64,000 nucleotides of DNA. Source: Pseudomonas marginalis. Lineage in GTDB: Bacteria > Pseudomonadota > Gammaproteobacteria > Pseudomonadales > Pseudomonadaceae. A program made the translations under genes and the position numbers. The notes under the pieces were generated by a model, which saw only the letters and a program-made list of their open reading frames with translations, was not told the origin of the DNA and ran no database searches. The DNA lies in the NCBI RefSeq assembly GCF_900105325.1, contig NZ_FNSU01000004.1, positions 558,001 to 622,000 of the forward strand, in the 5' to 3' direction. Of the stretch, positions 1 to 8,175 are shown one piece after another. How positions within the stretch are numbered: the first letter of the stretch is position 1; each line of letters starts with the position of its first letter.

Positions 1-550
1 GGCCGAGTCGGGGCAGATCCTCTACAACGGCGTCGACATTACCCACAAGTCGTCCCACTACATTGCCTCCAACGGCATTGCACAGTCGCCGGAAGGGCGG
101 CGGGTGTTCCCCGACATGACCGTCGAGGAAAACCTGCTGATGGGCACCATCCCCATTGGCGACAAGTTCGCCCAGGAAGATATGCAACGCATGTTCGAGC
201 TGTTCCCACGGCTCAAGGAGCGACGTAACCAGCGCGCCATGACCATGTCCGGTGGCGAGCAGCAAATGCTCGCCATCGCCCGCGCGCTGATGAGCCGACC
301 CAAGCTGTTGCTGCTGGACGAACCGAGCCTGGGCCTGGCGCCGATTGTGGTGAAGCAGATCTTTTCCACCCTGCGCGAGCTGGCCTCCACCGGGATGACC
401 ATCTTCCTGGTGGAGCAGAACGCCAACCATGCACTGCGTTTGTCGGATCGGGCGTACGTGATGGTCAACGGTGAGATTCGCCTCACAGGCACCGGCAAGG
501 AGCTGCTGGTGAACGAGGAAGTGCGCAACGCTTACCTCGGTGGCCACTGA
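1..550 (+). CDS. livF: LivF-type branched-chain amino acid ABC transporter ATPase (5' end outside window)
   Basis: This is the C-terminal 182 residues of an ABC ATPase that would power branched-chain amino acid uptake at the inner membrane. The reading frame is open from base 2, so the Walker A end lies upstream of the window. Visible motifs are the Q-loop area (IAQSPEGRRVFPDMTVEENL), the ABC signature MSGGEQQM, Walker B LLLLDEPSLGLAP and the switch region FLVEQNANHAL. The SPEGRRVFP and LVEQNA wording is typical of LivF, the second ATPase of Liv systems. Its partners livH, livM and livG should lie upstream. It ends at a TGA and a REP pair follows 24 bases later. Confidence 0.93.
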   Translation, partial: AESGQILYNGVDITHKSSHYIASNGIAQSPEGRRVFPDMTVEENLLMGTIPIGDKFAQEDMQRMFELFPRLKERRNQRAMTMSGGEQQMLAIARALMSRPKLLLLDEPSLGLAPIVVKQIFSTLRELASTGMTIFLVEQNANHALRLSDRAYVMVNGEIRLTGTGKELLVNEEVRNAYLGGH

Positions 551-573
551 TCTAAATAACGACGCAGTACCCC

Positions 574-661
574 TGTGGGAGGGGGCTTGCCCCGATGGCG
601 TTGTATCAGTCAGCACACCTGAAACTGACACACCGCCATCGGGGGCAAGCCCCCTCTCACA
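574..661. repeat. REP doublet (GTGGGAGGGGGCTTGCCCC family)
   Basis: Two inverted REP copies, TGTGGGAGGGGGCTTGCCCC and its complement, face each other across about 45 bases. This is the common REPIN arrangement of fluorescent pseudomonads. It follows livF directly and could stabilise its mRNA 3' end. Confidence 0.85.
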
Positions 662-1336
662 TTTGTTTTGTGTCGCCTGCAAGACCGATCCCAAATTGTG
701 GAAAACAAATCCAGCCCCCCTCCAAAGCGCGACATATAGCCGCCGCAAATCCCTGTTTTGTCACACTTTTGACTTGTCCCCATTCACTGTGGAACCGGCT
801 GTGGGTAACGTGGGAGTAGCTGGCTGAACCCCTTTAAAACCGTGGCTTTCAGCTGTGTGGTTGTTTTTTGATCAGTGGCTTTTTCGCGGCCGATCGAGGG
901 GTTTGTCAACCTGTTTAAAGACACAGGTATATGACTGAAATATGTCCCGCCCGCCTGTGGATAAGTCTGTGACTAAACTCTGGAAAGACGGCCGCAGAGG
1001 CCGGAATGACTGGCCTGGAGCCATCGCTCGATTTGTCCCGCTGCCCCTGGGCCTACATACGCCTTCGTCCAGGTCAAGCAAAAAACTTTCTAAAATCGCC
1101 TGGAAGCCTTGTACACAGCGGCCTGAAGCGTTTTGCACTTGCCCCCAGAGACTGTGGGCGCAGCTGTGGATAACCTGCGCGCATATGGCTGCAAGCCACG
1201 GTTCATAAGGCTTTGGTCTGAATGATTAAAAAATGACCAGTCGTGCATGAAGTTCTGTGCATGGCGGTTGCCGCAACTGCGGCGTAAGGGCATTCTGCTG
1301 GCTGATTTTTTTCCCGATGCCCGCAAGGAGAACACC
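662..1336. other. Long non-coding stretch with DnaA-box-like motifs
   Basis: About 675 bases carry no convincing gene; open frames here lack ribosome sites and coding character. Two exact TGTGGATAA motifs (956-964 and 1165-1173), the complement of the DnaA box TTATCCACA, occur with two one-mismatch copies (TGTGGAAAA at 697-705, TGTGGGTAA at 800-808), all in the same orientation. The rest holds the promoter area of the downstream dehydrogenase. Confidence 0.5.
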
Positions 1337-2101
1337 ATGTCCAACACGCTGTTTATTACTGGCGCCACCTCAGGTTTTGGCGAAGCCTGCGCCCGTCGGT
1401 TTGCCGAGGCCGGCTGGAAACTGGTGCTTACCGGTCGTCGTGCCGAGCGTTTGAATGCGCTGGTCGAGGAGCTTTCCAAGCAGACCGAAGTGCACGGCCT
1501 GGTGGTGGATGTACGGGATCGCAAAGGCATGGAAGACGCGATCGCCAACCTGCCGCCATCGTTCGCCACCCTGCGCGGGCTGATCAACAACGCCGGCCTG
1601 GCCGTGGGCACTGACCCGGCGCCCAAGTGCGACCTCGACGACTGGGAAACCATGGTCGATACCAACATCAAAGGCCTGCTGACCACCACCAGCCTGCTGC
1701 TGCCGCGCCTGATCGCCCATGGTCGTGGCGCCGGGATCATCAACCTGGGCTCCATCGCCGGCAGCTACCCGTACCCGGGCAGCCATGTGTATGGCGGTTC
1801 CAAGGCGTTCGTGAAGCAGTTCTCCTTGAACCTGCGCTGTGACCTGCAGGGCACCGGCGTGCGTGTGACCAACATCGAGCCGGGCCTGTGCGAAAGCGAG
1901 TTCTCCCTGGTGCGCTTCGGCGGTGACCAGGCGCGCTACGACGCCACCTACGCCGGTGCCGAGCCGATCCAGCCGCAGGACATTGCCGACACCATCTTCT
2001 GGGTGCTGAACACGCCGGCGCACGTCAACATCAACCGCCTGGAACTGATGCCGGTGAGCCAGACCTGGGCTGGGTTTGCGATTGAGCGGGGGGCCAAGTA
2101 A
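1337..2101 (+). CDS. SDR family NAD(P)-dependent oxidoreductase (YdfG-like)
   Basis: A 254-residue classical short-chain dehydrogenase. The nucleotide-binding motif is TGATSGFG near residues 8-15, NNAG follows near residue 80, and the catalytic set is Ser (NLGSIAGSYPYPG) with YGGSK near residue 155. The TGRRAERL segment after strand two suggests NADP(H). The pattern NLRCDLQGTGVRVTNIEPGL is typical of the YdfG branch, which oxidises serine and 3-hydroxy acids such as 3-hydroxypropionate; the exact substrate is inferred. The start at 1337 is chosen for the AAGGAG ribosome site at 1325-1330. It stands alone, convergent with the epimerase gene downstream. Confidence 0.88.
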   Translation: MSNTLFITGATSGFGEACARRFAEAGWKLVLTGRRAERLNALVEELSKQTEVHGLVVDVRDRKGMEDAIANLPPSFATLRGLINNAGLAVGTDPAPKCDLDDWETMVDTNIKGLLTTTSLLLPRLIAHGRGAGIINLGSIAGSYPYPGSHVYGGSKAFVKQFSLNLRCDLQGTGVRVTNIEPGLCESEFSLVRFGGDQARYDATYAGAEPIQPQDIADTIFWVLNTPAHVNINRLELMPVSQTWAGFAIERGAK

Positions 2102-2139
2102 GGCTCTAGACCACGTTGCTCCCGATGAGGCCCAGCAGG

Positions 2140-3261
2140 TCACCCGAGATGCTGGATCAGCCCCTGGTAGCAGGTTGCCAAATGATACGGTGTGGTCGAT
2201 GGCATATCCCGTCGGCTCACCGCGCCGTTGGCATCCAGGCATTCATGCCAGCCTTTCTCATGCAGGAAATGCTGTTGCAGCGCCAGCAGTTGGCGCTGCA
2301 GCACCGCCTCACTGCCAGGGCGCAAGGTCAGTGCCCGCAGGTACTCGGCCTGGGCCCAGATACGCTGGGTGCCGTCGCGCACGCTGCCGTCGAGCGCCAA
2401 CATGCCGCTAACCGCTCCGGTCGCGCCGTCCACACCCTTGTGCTCAGCGTAGGCAAACGCCCGCGTCAGTGACGCATGCAGCGGGGTGCCGCGCAGCACG
2501 GGCGACGATTCGAGCAAAAAGAACCACTCGAACTGGTGCCCCGGCTCAAACCAGTTATCCACAGCGCCCAGCGGCTTTTCCATCATCACGCCGTGCCGGC
2601 GGTCGATGAAACGCTGCTGCATGGCCGTCGCCAAGGCCAGCAGGGCCGCTTGCACAGGGGCATCCTCGCGCACCGCAAGTGTGGCGAGGAAACCTTCGGC
2701 CAGGTGCATCAACGGGTTTTGCAGCGGGCCGGACTGGAGGGACGACCAGTTGCGTTCCAGCACCGCCTCGTACAGGCCGTCTTCGGTGGCGAAGCGCTGG
2801 GCCACGACTTCGAGGGCGGCGTTCAGCACCGATTCCACCAGCGCTTCACGCACCTTGGCCCAGTAATGGGCGCAGGCAAAGATGATGAAGGCGTGGGTGT
2901 AGAGGTCTTTTCGCTTGTCCAGCGGCTGGCCGGCGGGGTCGACGCTGTAGAACCAGCCGCCGTGTTCGGCATCGTGGAAATGCCGTTGCAGGGAGCGGAA
3001 CAGCACCGCCGCGCGCTCTTCAGCGAAGGCCGCCCCTGGCTCGCCGATCAGGCTGGCGAACAGGTACAACTGCCGCGCGCAGGCCATGGCGCGGTAGCGT
3101 TGCGGGGGCAGTGGGCGGTGATCGGCGTCCAGCGCCTCATAGGGCAGCGCCAATTCGGCATTCCAGCCCGGGCCCTGCCAGAGCGGCACGATCAGGGTGT
3201 GGAAGTGCGTGAGCACGGCATTCAAAGAAGGCTGGGGGGCGGAGCTTGGAGCGATGGGCAT
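2140..3261 (-). CDS. AGE family epimerase/isomerase
   Basis: A 373-residue protein of the N-acylglucosamine 2-epimerase (AGE) superfamily, an (alpha/alpha)6 barrel acting on free sugars. Landmarks are GGWFYSVDPAGQP near residue 100, the KDLYTHAFIIFA segment, NPLMHLAEGFLA and the late EPGHQFEWFFLLE stretch, whose Glu and His residues match the active-site pattern of these epimerases. Length fits the cytosolic YihS/mannose isomerase type (about 370-420). The substrate cannot be read from sequence; mannose-fructose or mannose-glucose isomerisation is the likeliest. No sugar transporter or kinase lies next to it. Confidence 0.83.
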   Translation of the reverse strand: MPIAPSSAPQPSLNAVLTHFHTLIVPLWQGPGWNAELALPYEALDADHRPLPPQRYRAMACARQLYLFASLIGEPGAAFAEERAAVLFRSLQRHFHDAEHGGWFYSVDPAGQPLDKRKDLYTHAFIIFACAHYWAKVREALVESVLNAALEVVAQRFATEDGLYEAVLERNWSSLQSGPLQNPLMHLAEGFLATLAVREDAPVQAALLALATAMQQRFIDRRHGVMMEKPLGAVDNWFEPGHQFEWFFLLESSPVLRGTPLHASLTRAFAYAEHKGVDGATGAVSGMLALDGSVRDGTQRIWAQAEYLRALTLRPGSEAVLQRQLLALQQHFLHEKGWHECLDANGAVSRRDMPSTTPYHLATCYQGLIQHLG

Positions 3262-3330
3262 CGGCTGGCGTCGTCACGGCAGGGGTGTAGGCGCGCATGG
3301 TAGCAGAGGGGCAGCTTTAAGTTGTGAGCT

Positions 3331-3374
3331 GCAAGCTGCAAGTAAGAGCGGTTCGGCTTTTACTTGCAGCTTGC
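3331..3374. terminator. Perfect 15-bp inverted repeat downstream of the hupE-like gene
   Basis: GCAAGCTGCAAGTAA (3331-3345) is mirrored exactly by TTACTTGCAGCTTGC (3360-3374) around a 14-base loop. It sits just past the minus-strand ureEFG-hupE genes and before the start of the epimerase gene. The stem could end that transcript, but there is no long T run, so it may simply be a repeat of the GCTGCAAGCTGCAAG family. Confidence 0.5.
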
Positions 3375-3379
3375 GACGT

Positions 3380-3952
3380 TTAGCTGGCGAGCAGCCACAC
3401 CCCAGTCGCCGCCGAAGCCGCTCCGGCAATCCGCACCAACGGTGCCGCTGCGGCCGGCAACCAGCGCACCAGCGCATACCCGGCCGCGTGCAGTGCAGCG
3501 GTCGCGCCGACAAAGCCGGCGGCATACGCCCAAGGGCTCGACATGTCCGGCAGCTCCAAGCCATGGGCCACACCATGGAACAACGCAAACAACGCCGTCG
3601 CACCCATGGCCATGAACAACGGCGGACGCACCGCCAGTGCCACCGCCAGGCCCAGGGCCAGCACCGAGGCGGCGATCCCGCTTTCCAGTGCGGGCAATTG
3701 CAGCCCTTCGAAACCCAGCACGCCGCCCATCAGCATGGTGCCGACAAAGGTGCACGGCAGGGCCCAGCGCGCGGCACCCTTTTGTTGCGCGGCCCACAGG
3801 CCGACCGCGACCATGGCCAGCAGGTGGTCGAGGCCGCCCAGCGGGTGGCTGATACCGGCCACCAGGCCGTTGTCGCCGTGGCCAGGGTGAGCGAAGGCCA
3901 GGGCGGGCGCGAGCAGCAGGGCGGCGGCTGCGAGGAATTTATTGAGGTTCAT
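3380..3952 (-). CDS. HupE/UreJ family protein, probable nickel permease
   Basis: A 190-residue integral membrane protein with a signal-peptide-like start ending in ALAFA, followed by the family's His-rich block AHPGHGDNGLVAGISHPLGGLDHLLAM. HupE/UreJ proteins are secondary nickel (or cobalt) permeases often found with hydrogenase or urease genes. Six hydrophobic segments are visible, including FVGTMLMGGVLGF and a late FVGATAALHAAGYALV. It follows ureG by 22 bases and is probably the last gene of ureE-ureF-ureG-hupE, which supports a role in supplying Ni2+ to urease. Transport itself is inferred from the family. Confidence 0.85.
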   Translation of the reverse strand: MNLNKFLAAAALLLAPALAFAHPGHGDNGLVAGISHPLGGLDHLLAMVAVGLWAAQQKGAARWALPCTFVGTMLMGGVLGFEGLQLPALESGIAASVLALGLAVALAVRPPLFMAMGATALFALFHGVAHGLELPDMSSPWAYAAGFVGATAALHAAGYALVRWLPAAAAPLVRIAGAASAATGVWLLAS

Positions 3953-3974
3953 AAACAGGTTCCTTATGGGTTGA

Positions 3975-4589
<615 letters not shown>

Positions 4590-4610
4590 GTCTGATTCTC
4601 CAAAAAAACC

Positions 4611-5285
4611 TTAGGAACGGAACAGGCGGCTGTACTGGCGCTCGTGGGCCATGCTCGCCAGGGACAGGCCGAAGGCGGCGCTGCCGAAATGGTGGGGGTC
4701 GATGCGGGCGGCGTCGTGCTGGGCCTGTTGCAGTAGGGGCAGCAGCTCGCTGGTCAGGCGCTGCGCGGCTTGCTGGCCCAGGGGCAGGGTTTTCATCAGC
4801 ACGGCCAATTGGTTTTCCAGCCAGCTCCAGAGCCAGGCGGCGAGGGCGTCGTCGGCGCTGATCGCCCAGGCGCGCGCGGCCAGTGCCCAGCCCAGGGCCA
4901 AGTGCGGTTCGCGGCGTTGCTCCAGGAAGCTGCGGGCGTCGCTGTCCAGTTCCGGCAGGCCATTGAGCAACTGCTGCAGGGAATAACCCATCTGCCGACT
5001 TTCCTGATACAGCTCCCGGGTTTCGCGGCTGGCTTGATGCGCTTCGCACAGCTGCGCCAACGCTGGCCAGTCCTGCTCTGCAGCGGCGCGGCAATGGGCG
5101 AGCAACAGCGGGGCTTCGAAGCGCGCGAGGTTGAGCAGCAATTGGTCGCTGATCCAGCGCCGAGCGCTGGCGGCATCGTTGACGTGGCCGTTCTCCACGG
5201 CCATTTCCAGGCCTTGGGAATAGCTGTAGCCGCCAATCGGCAATTGCGGACTGGCCAGACGCAACAGCGCCCAGGCTGGGTTCAT
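4611..5285 (-). CDS. ureF: Urease accessory protein UreF
   Basis: A 224-residue all-helical chaperone that acts with UreD and UreG as the activation complex on apo-urease. The family mark LASPQLPIGGYSYSQGLE lies at residues 11-28, and a conserved C-terminal end (HDAARIDPHHFGSAAFGLSLASMAHERQYSRLFRS) is divided between the helix bundle and the UreG contact tail. Its ATG overlaps the ureE stop by four bases, indicating translational coupling. Confidence 0.96.
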   Translation of the reverse strand: MNPAWALLRLASPQLPIGGYSYSQGLEMAVENGHVNDAASARRWISDQLLLNLARFEAPLLLAHCRAAAEQDWPALAQLCEAHQASRETRELYQESRQMGYSLQQLLNGLPELDSDARSFLEQRREPHLALGWALAARAWAISADDALAAWLWSWLENQLAVLMKTLPLGQQAAQRLTSELLPLLQQAQHDAARIDPHHFGSAAFGLSLASMAHERQYSRLFRS

Positions 5286-5782
5286 AGACGTACGCCGAAC
5301 TGATGCAGCTTGGGCGGGTAGTTGAAATCTTCATCGCCATGCCGGGAGTGGTGGTGGCCGCCGCCATAGGCGCCGTGTTCCGGTTGGAACGGCGCCTCGA
5401 TGGTTTCGGTGTGGGCGCCCAGTTGCTCAAGCATGGCCTTGAGCACGTAGTCGTCGAGCAGGCGCAACCAGCCATCCCCCACTTGCAAGGCCACATGGCG
5501 GTTGCCGAGGTGGTAGGCGGCGCGGGTCAGTTCAAAGGCGTTGCTGCAGGTGACGTGCAACAGGTGTTCAGGGCGGGCGCACACGCGTACGACACGTCCG
5601 TCTTCGGCTTGCAGGAATTCGCCATCGTGCAACGGCGGCTGGCCGCGCTCCAGAAACAGGCCGACGTCTTCACCGTCGGCACTGAAACAGCGCAGGCGGC
5701 TCTTGCTGCGTGCTTCGAAATTCAGCAGCAGCTCAGCGGCCCAGAGGGCTTGGGGGGCGATTCGGCGGTGGATCACCAGCAT
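5282..5782 (-). CDS. ureE: Urease accessory nickel metallochaperone UreE
   Basis: A 166-residue UreE. The N-terminal half (RGQPPLHDGEFLQAEDG) is the peptide-binding domain, the central part (YHLGNRHVALQVGDGWLRL) carries the conserved dimer-interface metal His, and the C-terminus is His-rich (GGGHHHSRHGDED), as expected for nickel storage and hand-over to UreG. I start at the ATG at 5782, giving MLVIHRR; a longer in-frame start exists but adds 30 residues not typical of UreE, and a GGAAG motif precedes the chosen ATG. First gene of the accessory operon. Confidence 0.95.
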   Translation of the reverse strand: MLVIHRRIAPQALWAAELLLNFEARSKSRLRCFSADGEDVGLFLERGQPPLHDGEFLQAEDGRVVRVCARPEHLLHVTCSNAFELTRAAYHLGNRHVALQVGDGWLRLLDDYVLKAMLEQLGAHTETIEAPFQPEHGAYGGGHHHSRHGDEDFNYPPKLHQFGVRL

Positions 5783-6122
5783 CAGGAAGCTTCCAGCTAT
5801 GAGCGATGGAAGTGCTAGAGCAAGGGGCTTGCCAATCAGGTATTGATGTAGGAATTCTCTGTCGGTGCGCAAGGAGTTGCCACTGAATAGGGCGGGGCTG
5901 AGTACTGCGAGTGCTTAATGTTGGTGCTCTGTCGGATATTGAGCACTTAAATGGGGCGTTTTTTGTGGGCGAGTGGTGTTTATCACATCAAGTTCCTTCC
6001 GTTTTTTTCGTATATGGAATTTTCGGATTTGTCCTACTGGATGTAAGGATTCGGCGTTCATCTGCTTACGCGCCAGACCGTTAGGATTTGCGCCGTGCTA
6101 AACATCCACGGCGAGTTCCAGT
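5783..6122. other. Divergent intergenic region between ureE and the NlpC/P60 gene
   Basis: 340 bases, more AT-rich than the neighbouring genes, hold the promoters of two divergent genes. An imperfect direct repeat (GTAAGGATTCGGCG near 6044 and GTTAGGATTTGCGCC near 6080) precedes the plus-strand gene. On the minus strand a TGGCAACTCCTTGCG string at 5869-5883 resembles a sigma-54 site but its GG and GC are 9 rather than 10 bases apart. No gene seen. Confidence 0.4.
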
Positions 6123-6644
6123 ATGTTCAAATCAATTGTGTGTTTATTCATTTTCAGTCTTTACCTGGTCACTCCCTCGTCCTCGGCCAATATCAAGCCG
6201 CGCGGGGTAGCCCCTCTCGAGATCGCGACGCCCCTGCAGTCGCTGCAAAAACGCCCAGCCATCGACAATGTGATCGACCGCGCCCATCAATTGCTGGGTA
6301 CCTCGTATAAATGGGGCGGGAACACCGTGGAGCAGGGCTTCGACTGCAGCAGCTTGCTGGTCTACCTGTTCAGGACCGAAGCCAATATCCGTATACCCCG
6401 CACCACGGCGGCGATGCACCGTTCAAACGCCATGACGATCAAGCGTAACGCGCTCAAACCTGGGGATGCGGTGTTCTTCAAAGGTAATGGGCGCAGTCAG
6501 GTCAGCCATGTCGGCCTTTATATAGGCGAGGGCAAATTCATTCATTCGCCGCGCGCCGGCAAGACGGTGCGAATCGACTCGCTGAACAATCGCTACTGGA
6601 ACAAGAACTACAGTACCGCCAAGCGCTTTCACTCGGCGGGCTAG
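6123..6644 (+). CDS. NlpC/P60 family C40 peptidase, secreted
   Basis: A 173-residue exported cysteine peptidase. Residues 1-22 form a hydrophobic signal sequence ending near SSSA. The NlpC/P60 core has the catalytic Cys in GFDCSSLLVYLF, the His in QVSHVGLYIGEGKFIHS, and the polar residue in HSPRAGKTVR. Such enzymes cut the D-Glu-(meso)DAP bond of peptidoglycan stem peptides in the periplasm. Its size matches single-domain Spr/MepS-like hydrolases; there is no clear lipobox Cys. It stands alone, convergent with the TetR-type gene. Confidence 0.9.
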   Translation: MFKSIVCLFIFSLYLVTPSSSANIKPRGVAPLEIATPLQSLQKRPAIDNVIDRAHQLLGTSYKWGGNTVEQGFDCSSLLVYLFRTEANIRIPRTTAAMHRSNAMTIKRNALKPGDAVFFKGNGRSQVSHVGLYIGEGKFIHSPRAGKTVRIDSLNNRYWNKNYSTAKRFHSAG

Positions 6645-6649
6645 CCGGC

Positions 6650-7282
6650 TTACTCCGTACTGCCCAGGCCTTGCCAATGCTTGAGGCCGATAAAGATAAA
6701 GCGCAGCTGCTGGGTGATTTTCGCCTGGGGCGTGAGGTGGGCAGGCAAGGCCTGGGCCGGTGGGTCAATGATGTCGGGAAGGGTGGCGAACACGCTCTTG
6801 ACGATCAGGTCGGCCATTACATGCAGGCCATCGGCGTCCAGGTGCTGCAACTTGGGCATCAGGGTCAGGTCGGCCGCCAGGTCGCGGGTGATGTCTTCAC
6901 GCAGGGCACCGATGGCTTGGCGCACCGCCAGGCAACCGCCGTATTGCTCGCGGGCCAGGAACAGGAATTGCGAGCGGTTGGCCGAGACCACATCGAGAAA
7001 AATCCGCACTGAGGCATCGATAATGCCGCCCATCACGAATTCGTTGTGGCGCACCAGGCGAATGGTGGCGCGAAAGGTCTGGCCCACCTCACTCACCAAT
7101 ACAAGTCCAAGCTGGTCCATATCGGCAAAGTGGCGATAGAAGCCGGTGGGGACAATGCCTGCGGTCTTGGCCACTTCACGCAGGCTCAGGCTGCCAAACC
7201 CACGGCCACACTCCATCAGATGGCGGGCAGCGTCCATCAGGGCGAGGCGGGTCTGTTGCTTCTGTTCGGCACGGGGCAGCAT
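6650..7282 (-). CDS. TetR family regulator, FabR-like
   Basis: A 210-residue repressor. The helix-turn-helix lies at about residues 28-52 (FGSLSLREVAKTAGIVPTGFYRHF), and the opening PRAEQKQQTR plus FYRHFADMDQLGLVLVSEVG closely parallels E. coli FabR, which represses unsaturated fatty acid synthesis genes. The family's DNA-binding half is clear; the effector domain is diverged, so the regulon here (desaturase or fabAB genes) is an inference. I start at ATG 7282; a TTG further upstream would add 15 residues. It ends six bases from the convergent NlpC/P60 stop. Confidence 0.82.
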   Translation of the reverse strand: MLPRAEQKQQTRLALMDAARHLMECGRGFGSLSLREVAKTAGIVPTGFYRHFADMDQLGLVLVSEVGQTFRATIRLVRHNEFVMGGIIDASVRIFLDVVSANRSQFLFLAREQYGGCLAVRQAIGALREDITRDLAADLTLMPKLQHLDADGLHVMADLIVKSVFATLPDIIDPPAQALPAHLTPQAKITQQLRFIFIGLKHWQGLGSTE

Positions 7283-7400
7283 GGGCGGGCGGGCTTTGTC
7301 GGCAAGTACAGCGACGCACTCTAGCAAAACAGCTTCATTGACGTCGAACTTGGCGGGGAATAGGTGGGGAGTGTTGCGTGACAGGCGCTACAAAAAGTCA

Positions 7401-7430
7401 AAAGCCCGGTCGGCAGATCGGGCTTTTTTC
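7401..7430. terminator. Bidirectional intrinsic terminator
   Basis: AAAGCCCG (7401-7408) pairs with CGGGCTTT (7419-7426) around a 10-base loop, with T runs on the right and A runs on the left, so it works on both strands. It lies just past the stop of the secreted repeat protein gene on the minus strand. Confidence 0.85.
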
Positions 7431-7445
7431 TGGGCCACCACAGGG

Positions 7446-7817
7446 TCAGCTCTGAGCTTGATGCAGTTCTTGCAGGCGATCAGCACCACCTTCGGCAACA
7501 CCTTCGGTGTAGGCACGTTCGTTGGCTTGTTCCGCACCACCTTCAACCAGGCCTTTCTGTTCCAGGCGATCACGGCCACCTTCGGCAACACCTTCAGTGT
7601 AGGCACGCTTGTTGGCGTGTTCCGAACCGTTTTCAGCGACAGCACCTTTGGCGTAGTCACGGTTCTCGTCTTCTTGCGAACCGCTGCGGGCCAGGGTCTG
7701 GTTGAAGTGAACGGCGTCAGCCTTGGCTTGTGGGGTAACCTGTTCGGCGGCTGGCAGGGCAAAGGCGCTGGAAGCCAGGATGGATAACAGGACGGTAGCG
7801 AGTACTTGGCGTTTCAT
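7446..7817 (-). CDS. Small secreted protein with internal AYTEGVAEGG repeats
   Basis: 123 residues. Residues 1-20 are a clear Sec signal peptide (ending SSAFA), so the mature protein is periplasmic or secreted. The mature part is polar, lacks cysteine and carries a tandem repeat: RAYTEGVAEGG-DRL occurs twice about 32 residues apart, with weaker copies (DYAKGAVAENG, KGLVEGGAEQAN) between them. The start at 7817 follows AAGGAG with ideal spacing. It has its own terminator, so it is a monocistronic gene. I do not recognise the family and assign no function; the repeat suggests a flexible or ligand-binding secreted polypeptide. Confidence 0.8.
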   Translation of the reverse strand: MKRQVLATVLLSILASSAFALPAAEQVTPQAKADAVHFNQTLARSGSQEDENRDYAKGAVAENGSEHANKRAYTEGVAEGGRDRLEQKGLVEGGAEQANERAYTEGVAEGGADRLQELHQAQS

Positions 7818-8175
7818 GATGGGTTGCTCCTTGGGAGGGCGATAAAGTGGGTACAGGGCTAATGCTACTCTCGATAAGTCGATATAAAAGTTCATAAACA
7901 CAATGGTAATAATCAACAGAATTGATTGTTCGTCAGGGAGGCTCTAGAACGGGCCTCTCAAGCACGCGGTTTTGCACCGAGGTGGGTATTTTCGACACGA
8001 ACGCGGGTAACAATGGTGCGCCGTGGATGATCGAATCTGTCGAAACGGTCAGGAAAGCAGGTTTTCAAGGGTAAATCGGAGATTGGGTTAAACCCACGAG
8101 CGGTTTGCCAGTCGTAGTTTTATAAGCTGTCCTACAGGTGTTGGTTCAGCCGGTCGTATTCAGGAGTCCTGTGCA
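7818..8175. other. Divergent intergenic region before the AsmA-like gene
   Basis: 358 bases separate two divergent genes. The left part is AT-rich and should hold the promoter of the secreted repeat protein. The right part ends with CAGGAGTCCTG before the AsmA-like ATG. No gene, REP or RNA structure was seen. Confidence 0.4.

Noticed and set aside
662..1336. Replication origin
   Set aside because: DnaA-box-like motifs are present but the Pseudomonas origin lies by dnaA/rpmH, and neither an AT-rich unwinding region nor those genes is here.
5869..5883. Sigma-54-like string upstream of ureE
   Set aside because: On the minus strand it reads TGGCAACTCCTTGCG, but GG and GC are 9 bases apart; RpoN promoters need 10.
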